The translations under genes were made by a program, and so were the position numbers. Below, piece by piece: positions 7,707-14,123 of a stretch of 34,579 bases of DNA. The stretch's first letter is position 1. The number at the start of each line of letters is the position of its first letter. Source of the stretch: a virus. Location: the IMG/VR virus record IMGVR_UViG_3300050821_006855, positions 1-34,579 of that record; one strand, given 5' to 3'. The notes under the pieces were generated by a model, which saw nothing but the letters and a program-made list of their open reading frames with translations, was not told where the DNA came from and searched no databases.

Positions 7707-8253
7707 CGATCCCGCCTGGTAACGCGCGCAAAGTCGGCGCCTCTAAATCTTCCGGCCGCAGCTTGCGCAATTCCGCAAAGATTTCCCCGGCCAGGTTTTC
7801 GGTACGTTCTTGCGCATCAGTCAAACTGGACGCGCCATAACATTCTTTCGCAATTCGCGGAAAAACGTTTTGCACTTTCGCGCGGAACCTTAAAACCATG
7901 GCATCAATCGCTTCTAAGACTGGTCGCATCTCGATCATTTCGCCGCTTAACCGTTTAACCCGCATTTCGTTCACGGCCGCCGAGGCCAACGCGCGCCGAG
8001 CTCGGGCCTCATCGTAATGATCGCGCGGTGCGTGTTCACGCTGGTGCGTCAAATAGTTGACGTAATCCGCCACCGCCTGGTTGAGCAAATATTTGCCGCC
8101 GATCGGCACGCCGGCCGCGTCCCGCATGTGATGCAAAACGTTCTGGTGCGTCAGCGCGATTAATTTGTGCGGGCCCATTTGCAAAAGCGACGCGGCCGCC
8201 GTTGTGCCAATCGGAATCGCCAGGTCAATCGTCGGTTCGGCTTTTCGCGGCAT
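7684..8253 (-). CDS. Terminase small subunit, Nu1-like
   Basis: This 189-residue protein lies directly upstream of TerL and overlaps it. Nu1-like subunits bind the packaging site and recruit the large subunit. The sequence reads as an N-terminal helical DNA-binding part in which the protein is told to bind by a helix-turn-helix (AAASLLQMGPHKLIALTHQNV), then 'GVPIGGKYLLNQAVADYVNYL'. A long central charged helix follows (RARRALASAAVNEMRVKRLSGEMI), typical of the 'e..rl.ka.ae..elk...gelv' segment of DUF1441/Nu1 proteins. The C-terminal part 'AGEIFAELRKLRPEDLE' probably contacts TerL. Family assignment is from position and the central helix pattern. Confidence 0.8.
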   Translation of the reverse strand: MPRKAEPTIDLAIPIGTTAAASLLQMGPHKLIALTHQNVLHHMRDAAGVPIGGKYLLNQAVADYVNYLTHQREHAPRDHYDEARARRALASAAVNEMRVKRLSGEMIEMRPVLEAIDAMVLRFRAKVQNVFPRIAKECYGASSLTDAQERTENLAGEIFAELRKLRPEDLEAPTLRALPGGIDEQEAQE

Positions 8254-8392
8254 ACCATTCAGGGGTTGGGATGTAGATCAAAATTTATTTTTGATGCGTT
8301 TCGTTTTCTGGGGTCGTCTCCGCCCGCACCCCAAAATCCGGCGGAAGAACCTAACGCGCGAAAATTTTGTCGCGAATTTTGTTTTCCCCGCT
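8254..8392. other. Noncoding gap upstream of TerS, candidate cos/TerS-binding region
   Basis: These 139 bp have no plausible gene. They contain a TGGGGT/ACCCCA inverted repeat (8309-8314 with 8328-8333) and two adjacent similar units, CGCGAAAATTTTG (8357-8369) and CGCGAATTTTG (8371-8381). In GpA-terminase phages, cos and the terminase-binding repeats lie just upstream of the small subunit gene, so this is the best candidate site in the window. There is no direct evidence of cleavage. Confidence 0.35.
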
Positions 8393-8584
8393 TCATTCGG
8401 AAGGTGCCACGCGCACCGCCCTCAATTGATCTTTAAGCCGATGGTTCTCATCTTGCAGGCTAACGACTTGCTGTTTCAAATCTACAATCTGCATTACCAA
8501 ATAAAAAAAAGTTTCGGTGCTCGATCGCTTGGACAGCTTGAACATACTTTCAATCGGGTCAGGTTGCTGCGTTCGTTCACTCAT
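8393..8584 (-). CDS. Small coiled-coil protein, hypothetical
   Basis: This 63-residue protein is preceded by ATGA-type overlap with the next upstream gene. Residues about 28-55 (FYLVMQIVDLKQQVVSLQDENHRLKDQL) form a heptad-like amphipathic helix, probably a dimeric coiled coil. The N-terminus is short and polar. It is the last gene before the TerS upstream gap. No family is recognised, and a role in packaging or early regulation cannot be inferred from the sequence. Confidence 0.65.
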   Translation of the reverse strand: MSERTQQPDPIESMFKLSKRSSTETFFYLVMQIVDLKQQVVSLQDENHRLKDQLRAVRVAPSE

Positions 8585-8727
8585 AATTCTTCAAGTGCCG
8601 CGTCAACCCATTTCCGAAAGGCCTGGTCGCGCACCGATTCGTTACCTTCGGCATGCGCTTCCCAACCAGCATTGAAAGCGTCCTCGAAAAGTTTAAGCAA
8701 ATCGCCAAGTTTAACCTTATCGCTCAT
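8581..8727 (-). CDS. Small acidic helical protein, hypothetical
   Basis: This 48-residue protein (MSDKVKLGDLLKLFEDAF...WVDAALEEL) resembles many short phage proteins with a 'FeaGweA..e....d.af..Wv' pattern (FNAGWEAHAEGN and FRKWVDAALEEL). ATG 8727 was chosen because it overlaps the upstream TAA by 11 bp. A longer TTG-started frame reaches 8784 but would run well into the upstream gene. Function is unknown. Confidence 0.6.
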   Translation of the reverse strand: MSDKVKLGDLLKLFEDAFNAGWEAHAEGNESVRDQAFRKWVDAALEEL

Positions 8728-8872
8728 CTGTTCTAATTTTGAAACGCCTGGCCCATCGTTGTTCATCAGTCTCATTCGGAACAAATGGAATCGGGTGATC
8801 TAATTCCCATGCAACCAAAAATAACTGAATCAATTCCAGATCCGCGTTGGCTATTGCTTCTTTTGCGTTCAT
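8717..8872 (-). CDS. Small helical protein, hypothetical
   Basis: This 51-residue protein starts at ATG 8872, which forms an ATGA overlap with the stop of the upstream gene. The longer frame to 8953 is therefore not needed. It has a hydrophobic helix (DLELIQLFLVAWELD) and then a basic C-terminal segment (DEQRWARRFKIRTDER). No family is recognised. It is part of a run of four coupled small genes (9168-8393) upstream of packaging. Confidence 0.6.
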   Translation of the reverse strand: MNAKEAIANADLELIQLFLVAWELDHPIPFVPNETDEQRWARRFKIRTDER

Positions 8873-9168
8873 TGGATGCCTCTGCGTCTTTCCCGTCGTC
8901 GCTGGCAAATATGTTCGCGATGCTCTTGGTAGTAAGTGCGCCACCGTGCGCAATAAACTTCGCGTTCCATTTCAGACAGGCCGACGCCGGTCGGCGGGAA
9001 TAGAGTCGGGCTCGCCAGGCTCACCCATTCCTTGGCCCAACAAGCGGCTACTCGCGCGACCGTGCCCTGCACTCTGGGATCATAAGAGCCGATAAAGGAT
9101 TGCACGGTTTGAGCAAACCGTTGCTCGGCCGAGCTGACATCCAGAAAATGGGTTGATCGCGGCGCCAT
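8869..9168 (-). CDS. Hypothetical phage protein
   Basis: This 99-residue protein is the first gene of the small-gene run leading to TerS. The sequence is mainly helical with a Trp/Arg-rich second half (EREVYCARWRTYYQEHREHI) and a very basic tail (QRRRERRRG), which suggests nucleic-acid contact. No family is recognised. A 172-bp noncoding stretch lies upstream, so a promoter for this small block may be there. Confidence 0.6.
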   Translation of the reverse strand: MAPRSTHFLDVSSAEQRFAQTVQSFIGSYDPRVQGTVARVAACWAKEWVSLASPTLFPPTGVGLSEMEREVYCARWRTYYQEHREHICQRRRERRRGIQ

Positions 9169-9270
9169 TGGCTTTGAGTCTCGGAAAGGCTAGCAAACTG
9201 CTATACAGGCGGCAAATCCCAAAATCGAGAAAAACAAAACGCTCTAAAATCGTTTATAGGCGCGTTTGAT

Positions 9271-9291
9271 TGGTAGGCTGGTACATTGGTA
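9271..9291. repeat. Three TGGTA repeats at 8-bp period in an intergenic gap
   Basis: TGGTA occurs at 9271, 9279 and 9287, exactly 8 bp apart, within the 172-bp gap 9169-9340. The gap also holds the 12-bp palindrome AGGCGATCGCCT (9301-9312) in a GC-rich stretch followed on the minus strand by TTTT, a weak terminator candidate. It contains a TATAGC element near 9200 on the minus strand as well. No gene is seen in this gap. Confidence 0.5.
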
Positions 9292-9340
9292 AGGGGTAAA
9301 AGGCGATCGCCTGCCAGGCGCCAGCCTCGCGCGGCGGCGG

Positions 9341-9526
9341 TCATTTTGGGTGATGGGTCCAGGCCTGAAAGACGTCACAAACTTGTTGCATCATCCCGAT
9401 TTCCTTTTCGGCCTCACGTTTATCGATGATCGCCCGGGCAACCATCTTCGGATATTCCCGCCGGCGGCGGGCGACTTCGCGGCGCAGGCATTCGGCGAGC
9501 TCCGCGGTTGAATATTGATCAGCCAT
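9341..9526 (-). CDS. Small conserved-type phage protein, unknown
   Basis: This 61-residue helical protein reads MADQYSTAELAECLRREVARRRREYPKMV and then EKEIGMMQQVCDVFQAW. The pattern 'EL.ECLRREv..R...Yp..v......ke.eI..M..v...' is one I know from many short phage early proteins of unknown function. It follows the 132-residue gene by 6 bp and is the last gene of that block. The coding call is good; there is no functional inference. Confidence 0.7.
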   Translation of the reverse strand: MADQYSTAELAECLRREVARRRREYPKMVARAIIDKREAEKEIGMMQQVCDVFQAWTHHPK

Positions 9527-9532
9527 ACAATT

Positions 9533-9931
9533 TCATTTCGAATCGTTCACCAATAAATCTATGCCCAGGCGTTCGCATTCAGCCGCAATTTCATCGACCA
9601 ATTTTTGCAAATAAAAGCGGCCACAACCAAGATGGCCCTTGAGTGGGAAGCTAATCAGGCCGCGGGCCATAATCTTTTGCGCATCGGTCCCGTACAATTT
9701 AACGAAATAAAAAGCGATTTGGCCATCGACCACGGCCGGGCCGCTCAACACCGCGGCCAGGCCTTCGGCCTTGAGTAGGGCAATTTGGTCGGCCACCTCA
9801 TCCCAAACCCCGAACGATTTGAGCCAATAGGGCACTTCCCGGCCTTGAATTTCGAAACAAGGCACCCCGCCACAAGCGGGATAAAAGACAGTTTTGGCCA
9901 GATCGGCCGCGTACTTTGCCGGATCGCTCAT
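9533..9931 (-). CDS. Hypothetical phage protein
   Basis: This 132-residue alpha/beta protein contains 'FYPACGGVPCFEIQGREVPYWLKSFG', 'LLKAEGLAAVLSGPAVVDGQIAFYFVKLYGTD' and a C-terminal helix 'YLQKLVDEIAAECERLGIDLL', here listed as separated pieces. Start ATG 9931 overlaps the upstream stop by 4 bp (ATGA). I do not recognise a family. It belongs to the accessory part of the early operon. Confidence 0.65.
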   Translation of the reverse strand: MSDPAKYAADLAKTVFYPACGGVPCFEIQGREVPYWLKSFGVWDEVADQIALLKAEGLAAVLSGPAVVDGQIAFYFVKLYGTDAQKIMARGLISFPLKGHLGCGRFYLQKLVDEIAAECERLGIDLLVNDSK

Positions 9932-10401
9932 GTTTTATCGGGAAGCAGGTTAAGGAACTTAAACCGCGAATCTTTGATGCGATCATAAACGGTGACACCG
10001 GCGACATCTTGCGCATAAGGCAAAAAGACTTGTTCGAGGTCGACCAGGCCGGCCGCAATCATGGCAAGTTGCGCATCAAGCCAATGGAGAATAATGCGCC
10101 AAGCGACTCGTTGCGCCTGAGCTCGGGAATTTCTCAAAGCGCGCGGAATACTGGTCGAACGCATTAAAACGGCAGAAACGCCGTCGACATTGGCCGGCAA
10201 CCGAAAGGTCAAAACGCCAAACTCGGTTTTTATCCGGAACGAAACCGCGGCCAGTTTACCAGGTTCGCCAGGTTGGTTCGGTGCCCCGTATTCGGACAGG
10301 ATCGCCGTCGCGCCCGCGCGCGCTAGAAGCGTCATGATTTCGGACGCAGTTTTTTCCGCGGCAATGCTGGTTGAATAAAAAGCAATTGATTCCCGGCTCA
10401 T
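9928..10401 (-). CDS. Conserved phage protein of unknown function (AWRI/LPY type)
   Basis: This 157-residue protein starts with a helical segment (EKTASEIMTLLARAGATAIL), then 'AAVSFRIKTEFGVLTFRLPANVDG' strands. The characteristic 'AQRVAWRIILHWLDAQLAM' and 'AAGLVDLEQVFLPYA' block follows at about 96-130. I recognise this block from many phage and prophage early-region hypothetical proteins. Its function is not known to me. Both ends overlap neighbours by 4 bp, so it is co-translated with the genes on either side. Confidence 0.75.
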   Translation of the reverse strand: MSRESIAFYSTSIAAEKTASEIMTLLARAGATAILSEYGAPNQPGEPGKLAAVSFRIKTEFGVLTFRLPANVDGVSAVLMRSTSIPRALRNSRAQAQRVAWRIILHWLDAQLAMIAAGLVDLEQVFLPYAQDVAGVTVYDRIKDSRFKFLNLLPDKT

Positions 10402-10547
10402 TTTTTCATCGCGCTTTCGTTAGTTTTGATATTGGCAATCGCCGTTTGGGCTTCTTCCATGGTCGCATATTCGCCCCATACTTTGCCCCATCGATAGATC
10501 ACAAAGATCCATCGCAACTCCTCTTTGATTTCCATTTCATCGGCCAT
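10398..10547 (-). CDS. Small hypothetical protein
   Basis: This 49-residue protein reads MADEMEIKEELRWIFVIYRWG and then a short helix 'TMEEAQTAIANIK'. ATG 10547 shares one base with the TGA of the upstream Lar-like gene (TGATG). The longer frame to 10625 would lie wholly inside that gene. It looks like a beta-strand pair plus helix. No family is recognised. Confidence 0.6.
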   Translation of the reverse strand: MADEMEIKEELRWIFVIYRWGKVWGEYATMEEAQTAIANIKTNESAMKK

Positions 10548-10741
10548 CACCGTTTCCAAGAGTTGTAAGCGATCATTGCTTCCTCGACCGTCGCCGCGTG
10601 CGGGCCATGGGCGCCGCACTCGCATTCACCAAAAAACGTGCGGTAAGGGTCGCCCCATTGGTCGGTTCGATCTTCGAAAGCGATTCGGCGATCAGATTCC
10701 GGGTTTTGGCACCACGGGCAATCGATCAAATGGGTATTCAT
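10547..10741 (-). CDS. Lar-like restriction-alleviation zinc protein
   Basis: This 64-residue protein has a short zinc-ribbon layout: CPWC (Cys8, Cys11) and CEC (Cys40, Cys42), then 'GAHGPHAATVEEAMIAYNSW'. The 'CPFCG...C..CGA.gP....eEAi..WN' pattern is that of the Lar restriction-alleviation family. Members in Rac prophage and lambda-like phages modulate type I restriction, although many homologues are uncharacterised. The second cysteine pair is CxC, not CxxC, so metal binding may differ. It sits in the accessory early block next to the vWA protein, consistent with a host-defence role. Start ATG 10741 overlaps the vWA stop. Confidence 0.7.
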   Translation of the reverse strand: MNTHLIDCPWCQNPESDRRIAFEDRTDQWGDPYRTFFGECECGAHGPHAATVEEAMIAYNSWKR

Positions 10742-11388
10742 CGCTTTTTCGGCTTTTGGGTTTTCGAGAGCGTGATCGAGTAAGTATCCTGCAATGCAAG
10801 TGCTTGCAGTGAACCCGAACGCGAAAACTCGCTAAAGGCCTCGTTGACCACCGCGAACGCGGCCGCGGTGCCCTCTCTGGTCGCCTGGGTTGAGACACAA
10901 TACTTGGGCAATATCCCGAGGCCTTGACCGGTCTTTTGGGCGTTCTGGTTGGCAGCCAAGAGCATAAAGACCCATCCGTGCACGTTGCCCATGGCCTCAA
11001 TGAGCGTTTTTAAGCGCTCGAGGGTGTATTCGGTCGACGAATTCTCAAAGCCATCGGTCAGAATACAAACCAACACCTTTGGGAGTGTTCCACTCATTTT
11101 GAGTGAATCGGTCAAGTCGGTAATCGTTCGGCCGATGGCATCCCAGAGTGCGGTCATCCCGCGCGGCCGATAAGTTGCCGCGGAAAGATAAGGCGCCTCG
11201 GCGAATGGTTTGGCGACATAGATTGACTCATAACGGTGATCAAATTGGGTTTGGGAGATTGAAGCCTTTGGGTTGGCCGCTTTTTGATGCGCCAAAAAGC
11301 CGTTAAACCCGGCGATCGTTTCGGCGGCCAGGATATCCATCGATTCGGACCGATCGAGTAGGATGGCAAAATGGGGTTGATTAGGCAT
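10738..11388 (-). CDS. von Willebrand factor A (vWA) domain protein
   Basis: This 216-residue protein consists almost entirely of a vWA fold with a complete metal-ion-dependent adhesion site. It has DRSES (Asp12-Ser14-Ser16, the DxSxS motif) after the hydrophobic strand HFAILL, Thr79 in PRGMTALWDA and Asp112 in ILTDGFEN. No signal peptide is present, so it is cytoplasmic. Such domains mediate Mg-dependent protein-protein contacts and in bacteria often pair with AAA+ ATPases. The only ATPases nearby are the helicase (11553-12623) and the Sak4-like protein, and a partnership is speculative. The C-terminus ends in a basic tail (KTQKPKKR). It lies just downstream of a large hairpin. The role in the phage is unknown. 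Confidence 0.85.
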   Translation of the reverse strand: MPNQPHFAILLDRSESMDILAAETIAGFNGFLAHQKAANPKASISQTQFDHRYESIYVAKPFAEAPYLSAATYRPRGMTALWDAIGRTITDLTDSLKMSGTLPKVLVCILTDGFENSSTEYTLERLKTLIEAMGNVHGWVFMLLAANQNAQKTGQGLGILPKYCVSTQATREGTAAAFAVVNEAFSEFSRSGSLQALALQDTYSITLSKTQKPKKR

Positions 11389-11436
11389 TTGAATTTTTGG
11401 TCCAGTTCAATTTTAGGAATTCGATCATTTTGGTAA

Positions 11437-11510
11437 GGCCCCAAAGTTTGTTTACCTACCAGTCCAGAAAATCTCTTTAGATTTCTGGTACTGGAAACTT
11501 TTTGGGGGCC
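11437..11510. other. Strong 74-nt imperfect hairpin in the helicase-vWA gap
   Basis: The 164-bp gap between the helicase stop and the vWA start contains nested inverted repeats. The outer arms are GGCCCCAAAGTTT (11437-11449) and AAACTTTTTGGGGGCC (11495-11510). The inner arms are CCAGTCCAGAAAATCT (11459-11474) and AGATTTCTGGTACTGG (11479-11494), around a CTTT loop. Only small bulges interrupt pairing. No T-run follows on either strand, so it is not a standard terminator. It could be a structured RNA, an mRNA processing or stability element, or a replication origin. Confidence 0.75.
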
Positions 11511-11552
11511 AAACCCATAAGTCCACAAATAGAGTTTCGGGAAAGCGGGAAA

Positions 11553-12623
11553 TTAGGAATTAGTGGGTGATTTAAACCAGAGTTGGGTCAGCTTACTTTT
11601 GACAATAAGTTTTTGAGTTAAGGCCTGGTTAAGCAGTAAATAAAAACGGCTTTTACTCATCCCGGTTTCGTTCATCACTCGGATTTTGAATTGGGTTGTA
11701 GTCAGTTCATCGTTGCCTAGATGCTCAAGCAGATCATCAACGCTGTATTTTGTCGGCCGACCGCCTGGCCGTTTAAGGCTATCGGGATCAAGGCCTTGAT
11801 CGTCTCGGAGTAACAAAGGGCATTTCCAACGGGCGACAAAATTGTCGATTGGTGCAAATTCGCGCACGGTGATTTCGACCTTAAAAATTCGCTCGGTTTT
11901 GGTTGAATCCTTGTGATCAACCAAATCAAGCAATGCGTCCGGATCCCGCGACCAACTACCAGCACCGCTTGAACGATCAAGGGCCTCTTTAGCGGCCTGG
12001 TTACCCTTTGAATGGTGATGGACCCAGGCCATGGCGACATTGGTTTCCTCGCAAAAGACCGTCATGCCCTCGAGCATGTCCGCCACTAAGGCGTTGTCGG
12101 CCTCGTTGCGGCCCAAGAGGAATTTGTAAACCGGGTCAATAATGACCACCCGAACATCTTCCAACCTGATCAACGGTTGGATCTTTTGGAAATTCGCACA
12201 GAATTTTCGCGCCTTTCCCCGTAACGAACAGACAATGATATTGTCAAAAGTGCCTTGCCCAAGGGCGCCCCGGATCCGCTCGAGCCGGCGCCGGATCCCG
12301 TAACGCGACAGCTCAAGATCAAAAATCATCACCTTCGATTTGTAAGTAGTAAATCCGAGAAAAGGCAGCCCATTTGCAATGCAATAGGCCATATGCAAAA
12401 GCATCCAAGTTTTGTTGCTTTTGCTTCCGGCGGTAATCCCGAGCTTTTCGCCAATATGCAAAAAGCCATCAATGATTTTTTCGGGTTCGTGATCGGCCAA
12501 TTCGTCAACCGATTCGAATTTTAGCCAAGGGAAATCGTCATCGTCGTTATGACCATTGGCTCCGTTGACAGCGCCATGACGCGCCGCAAAGGCCTCGTTT
12601 TCTTCATGGGTTCGGAATCGCAT
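11553..12623 (-). CDS. RepA/DnaB-like replicative helicase ATPase
   Basis: This 356-residue AAA_25/RecA-fold ATPase is probably the phage replicative helicase. It has a P-loop GSKSNKT (66-72), Walker B VVIIDP (Asp163) and the 'AWVHHHSKG' motif (199-207) that follows the 'SGAGSWSRDPDALL' region as in RepA-type helicases. The P-loop has Asn where Gly is usual before Lys-Thr. Similar 'SK..KT' loops occur in phage RepA-like proteins. The C-terminal 70 residues (GRPTKYSVDDLL onward, with ELTTTQFKIRVMNETGMSKSRFY split here) look like a winged-helix DNA-binding domain. It overlaps the primase gene by 20 bp, and helicase and primase together form the replication core. Confidence 0.85.
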   Translation of the reverse strand: MRFRTHEENEAFAARHGAVNGANGHNDDDDFPWLKFESVDELADHEPEKIIDGFLHIGEKLGITAGSKSNKTWMLLHMAYCIANGLPFLGFTTYKSKVMIFDLELSRYGIRRRLERIRGALGQGTFDNIIVCSLRGKARKFCANFQKIQPLIRLEDVRVVIIDPVYKFLLGRNEADNALVADMLEGMTVFCEETNVAMAWVHHHSKGNQAAKEALDRSSGAGSWSRDPDALLDLVDHKDSTKTERIFKVEITVREFAPIDNFVARWKCPLLLRDDQGLDPDSLKRPGGRPTKYSVDDLLEHLGNDELTTTQFKIRVMNETGMSKSRFYLLLNQALTQKLIVKSKLTQLWFKSPTNS

Positions 12624-13578
12624 AAATTTCCGCTGCGGTTTTGGTTTTTTCTTCTGAGGTGGCTTTCGCCATGAAATCGTTCAAATCGCTATAAGGCGCC
12701 TCGAGCTCGACCGTCTCAACATCCTGGCAACCAGCATTTTTGAGTTGGTGAAACCAGCGGCCGGCGGCGCCGTAACCAGCCGGGTCGTTATGGCACATGA
12801 TCCGGACAATTTTGGTTTGCAGACGTACCAAGGCGATATCGCGAATGAGCGACTCGCCGCCGAGCATCGCGCAGACGATCGCGTCCGAGCTCGCGTAATT
12901 GACCATCAAATCAACGCCGGCCAGATAATCGGGCCCGCCTTCCACGATCAGGATTCGCTCAACGGCGCCGAGTTGCGGAACGCCAAGGCCCACCGGCCAA
13001 TTCTTTTTCGAGCCTTTGAAGGTGTGGCTTTTGCGTTCGCCCAAGTTGCCAAAGGCCGGATATTTTTGGTTATCAAGCCGGCGCGCTTCGGCCACCACTT
13101 TTTTCGCGTCGGTCAAAACCCAAGAAGCAAAACCGAACACCGGCCCAATTTTGATGGTGCCCCAGAGGCCGGCCAGGCTAATCGCACCGGCATCGATCGC
13201 CCGAGCTTGGGCGATCGCGCGGCAATCGTCGATCGATGGCGCCTTGAAAACCCCGAGCTCTTCAATGGTCGGCCCAGGTTGGAAATTTTGGGCTTGGACC
13301 AAGGCCCCGTTTTGGCCGAGCCAAGCCGCGTACTCGGCCACTTGGCGCTCTTGCGGGATCCCTTTAACCGCGCCAAAAAAATCGATGGCTGAATAGGAAA
13401 CCCCGAGCGAAAAATCGCGCGCCTTAAACCCGTCATCGAAAATGGCAAAGCTCGGGTGCTTATCGTCGCGTAATGGTGAACAAACTTTCCCGCCTGGCCG
13501 CGGCGGATCGCCGGGCAAACCTAATTTGTGCCAGAGATCGCGAATCGAATAAACATGATTGAGTTCGTCGGGCGTCAT
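12604..13578 (-). CDS. DNA primase with Toprim domain
   Basis: This 324-residue primase-like protein has an N-terminal region resembling the CHC2 zinc-binding domain by pattern (KVCSPLRDDKHPSFAIFDDG, residues 31-50, then FSLGVSYSAIDF). Most zinc ligands are missing, with only Cys33 seen. The Toprim domain follows: ILIVEGGPDYLAG (209-221, Glu213) and CHNDPAGYGAAG (262-273, Asp265), which supply the acidic residues for primer synthesis. Length is typical of minimal phage primases lacking a fused helicase, and the separate helicase lies next to it. The start overlaps the upstream DUF3820-like gene by ATGA. Confidence 0.85.
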   Translation of the reverse strand: MTPDELNHVYSIRDLWHKLGLPGDPPRPGGKVCSPLRDDKHPSFAIFDDGFKARDFSLGVSYSAIDFFGAVKGIPQERQVAEYAAWLGQNGALVQAQNFQPGPTIEELGVFKAPSIDDCRAIAQARAIDAGAISLAGLWGTIKIGPVFGFASWVLTDAKKVVAEARRLDNQKYPAFGNLGERKSHTFKGSKKNWPVGLGVPQLGAVERILIVEGGPDYLAGVDLMVNYASSDAIVCAMLGGESLIRDIALVRLQTKIVRIMCHNDPAGYGAAGRWFHQLKNAGCQDVETVELEAPYSDLNDFMAKATSEEKTKTAAEIYAIPNP

Positions 13579-13916
13579 TTGCTCAAAACGTGTTCAACCG
13601 CCTCGATCAGATCGGCGAATTTTTTGCGTTTGTCGGGTGCGTCAGTCATCCAACCCAAGAGCCAAGAGAGATAAGATCGCGGGCAATCTCTCAATGGTTT
13701 GCCCTTATGCGCTTTGAAAGGGCAAATCATCGCGCCGTAATCTATCCCGGGCGGTTCAATGCCGGGCTCTTGGCCGTTGGGCTCGAAATCCTCAATGACC
13801 ACTTTGCGTTTGCGCCAGGCGGCAATCAGCTTAACCGCACAATTCTGGATTTCGCCCGAGGCCGCGGCCGGATCCAAGGCGAGCGCCAGAATCTTTTTTT
13901 CCTGGTCGGTCAGCAT
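13575..13916 (-). CDS. DUF3820-like small protein
   Basis: This 113-residue protein has an N-terminal helical segment, MLTDQEKKILALALDPAA...CAVKLIAAWRK, resembling short regulatory or DUF2786-type helices. The C-terminal half carries 'CPFKAHKGKPLRDCPRSYLSWLLGW' (about 65-89, split by one line). That is the 'fGkyKGk.i.dvP..YL.WL' pattern of DUF3820 proteins, common beside phage replication genes. The biochemical role is unknown. It is coupled to primase by ATGA, so a role as a replication accessory factor is a reasonable inference. Confidence 0.7.
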   Translation of the reverse strand: MLTDQEKKILALALDPAAASGEIQNCAVKLIAAWRKRKVVIEDFEPNGQEPGIEPPGIDYGAMICPFKAHKGKPLRDCPRSYLSWLLGWMTDAPDKRKKFADLIEAVEHVLSK

Positions 13917-13932
13917 AAAAACTCAGGCCAAC

Positions 13933-14118
13933 TTAGTTCCTTTGAAAAATCGGCCCGTAAAGTTGCCATCGATGCGCCTTAACGGAGTTTTGACACTCCA
14001 ACAAAGTCCAACCGATAAAGCGTTTCAGGATCGGCGCCGCTTTAGTGCAAACGCCGTCCTCAACGATAAAGCCGGCCACAAATCGCAAGCTTCGGACTTG
14101 GTAAAGTGCCACTTTCAT
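13933..14118 (-). CDS. Small basic phage protein, unknown
   Basis: This 61-residue protein reads MKVALYQVRSLRFVAGFIV and then KAAPILKRFIGWTLLECQ. The 'lY.VRs..FvAGfvv.dg.....APiL..ligw' pattern is shared by short proteins in phage early regions. ATG 14118 lies 5 bp after the exonuclease stop with GGTGA as a weak ribosome-binding site. A longer frame to 14274 would read antisense-like Arg-rich sequence inside the exonuclease gene and is rejected. Function is unknown. Confidence 0.7.
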   Translation of the reverse strand: MKVALYQVRSLRFVAGFIVEDGVCTKAAPILKRFIGWTLLECQNSVKAHRWQLYGPIFQRN

Positions 14119-14123
14119 CAAGG

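Noticed and set aside
11154-11528. 124-residue minus ORF crossing the hairpin gap
   Set aside because: Shifted-frame reading of the vWA gene and the hairpin; the vWA frame is clearly the coding one.
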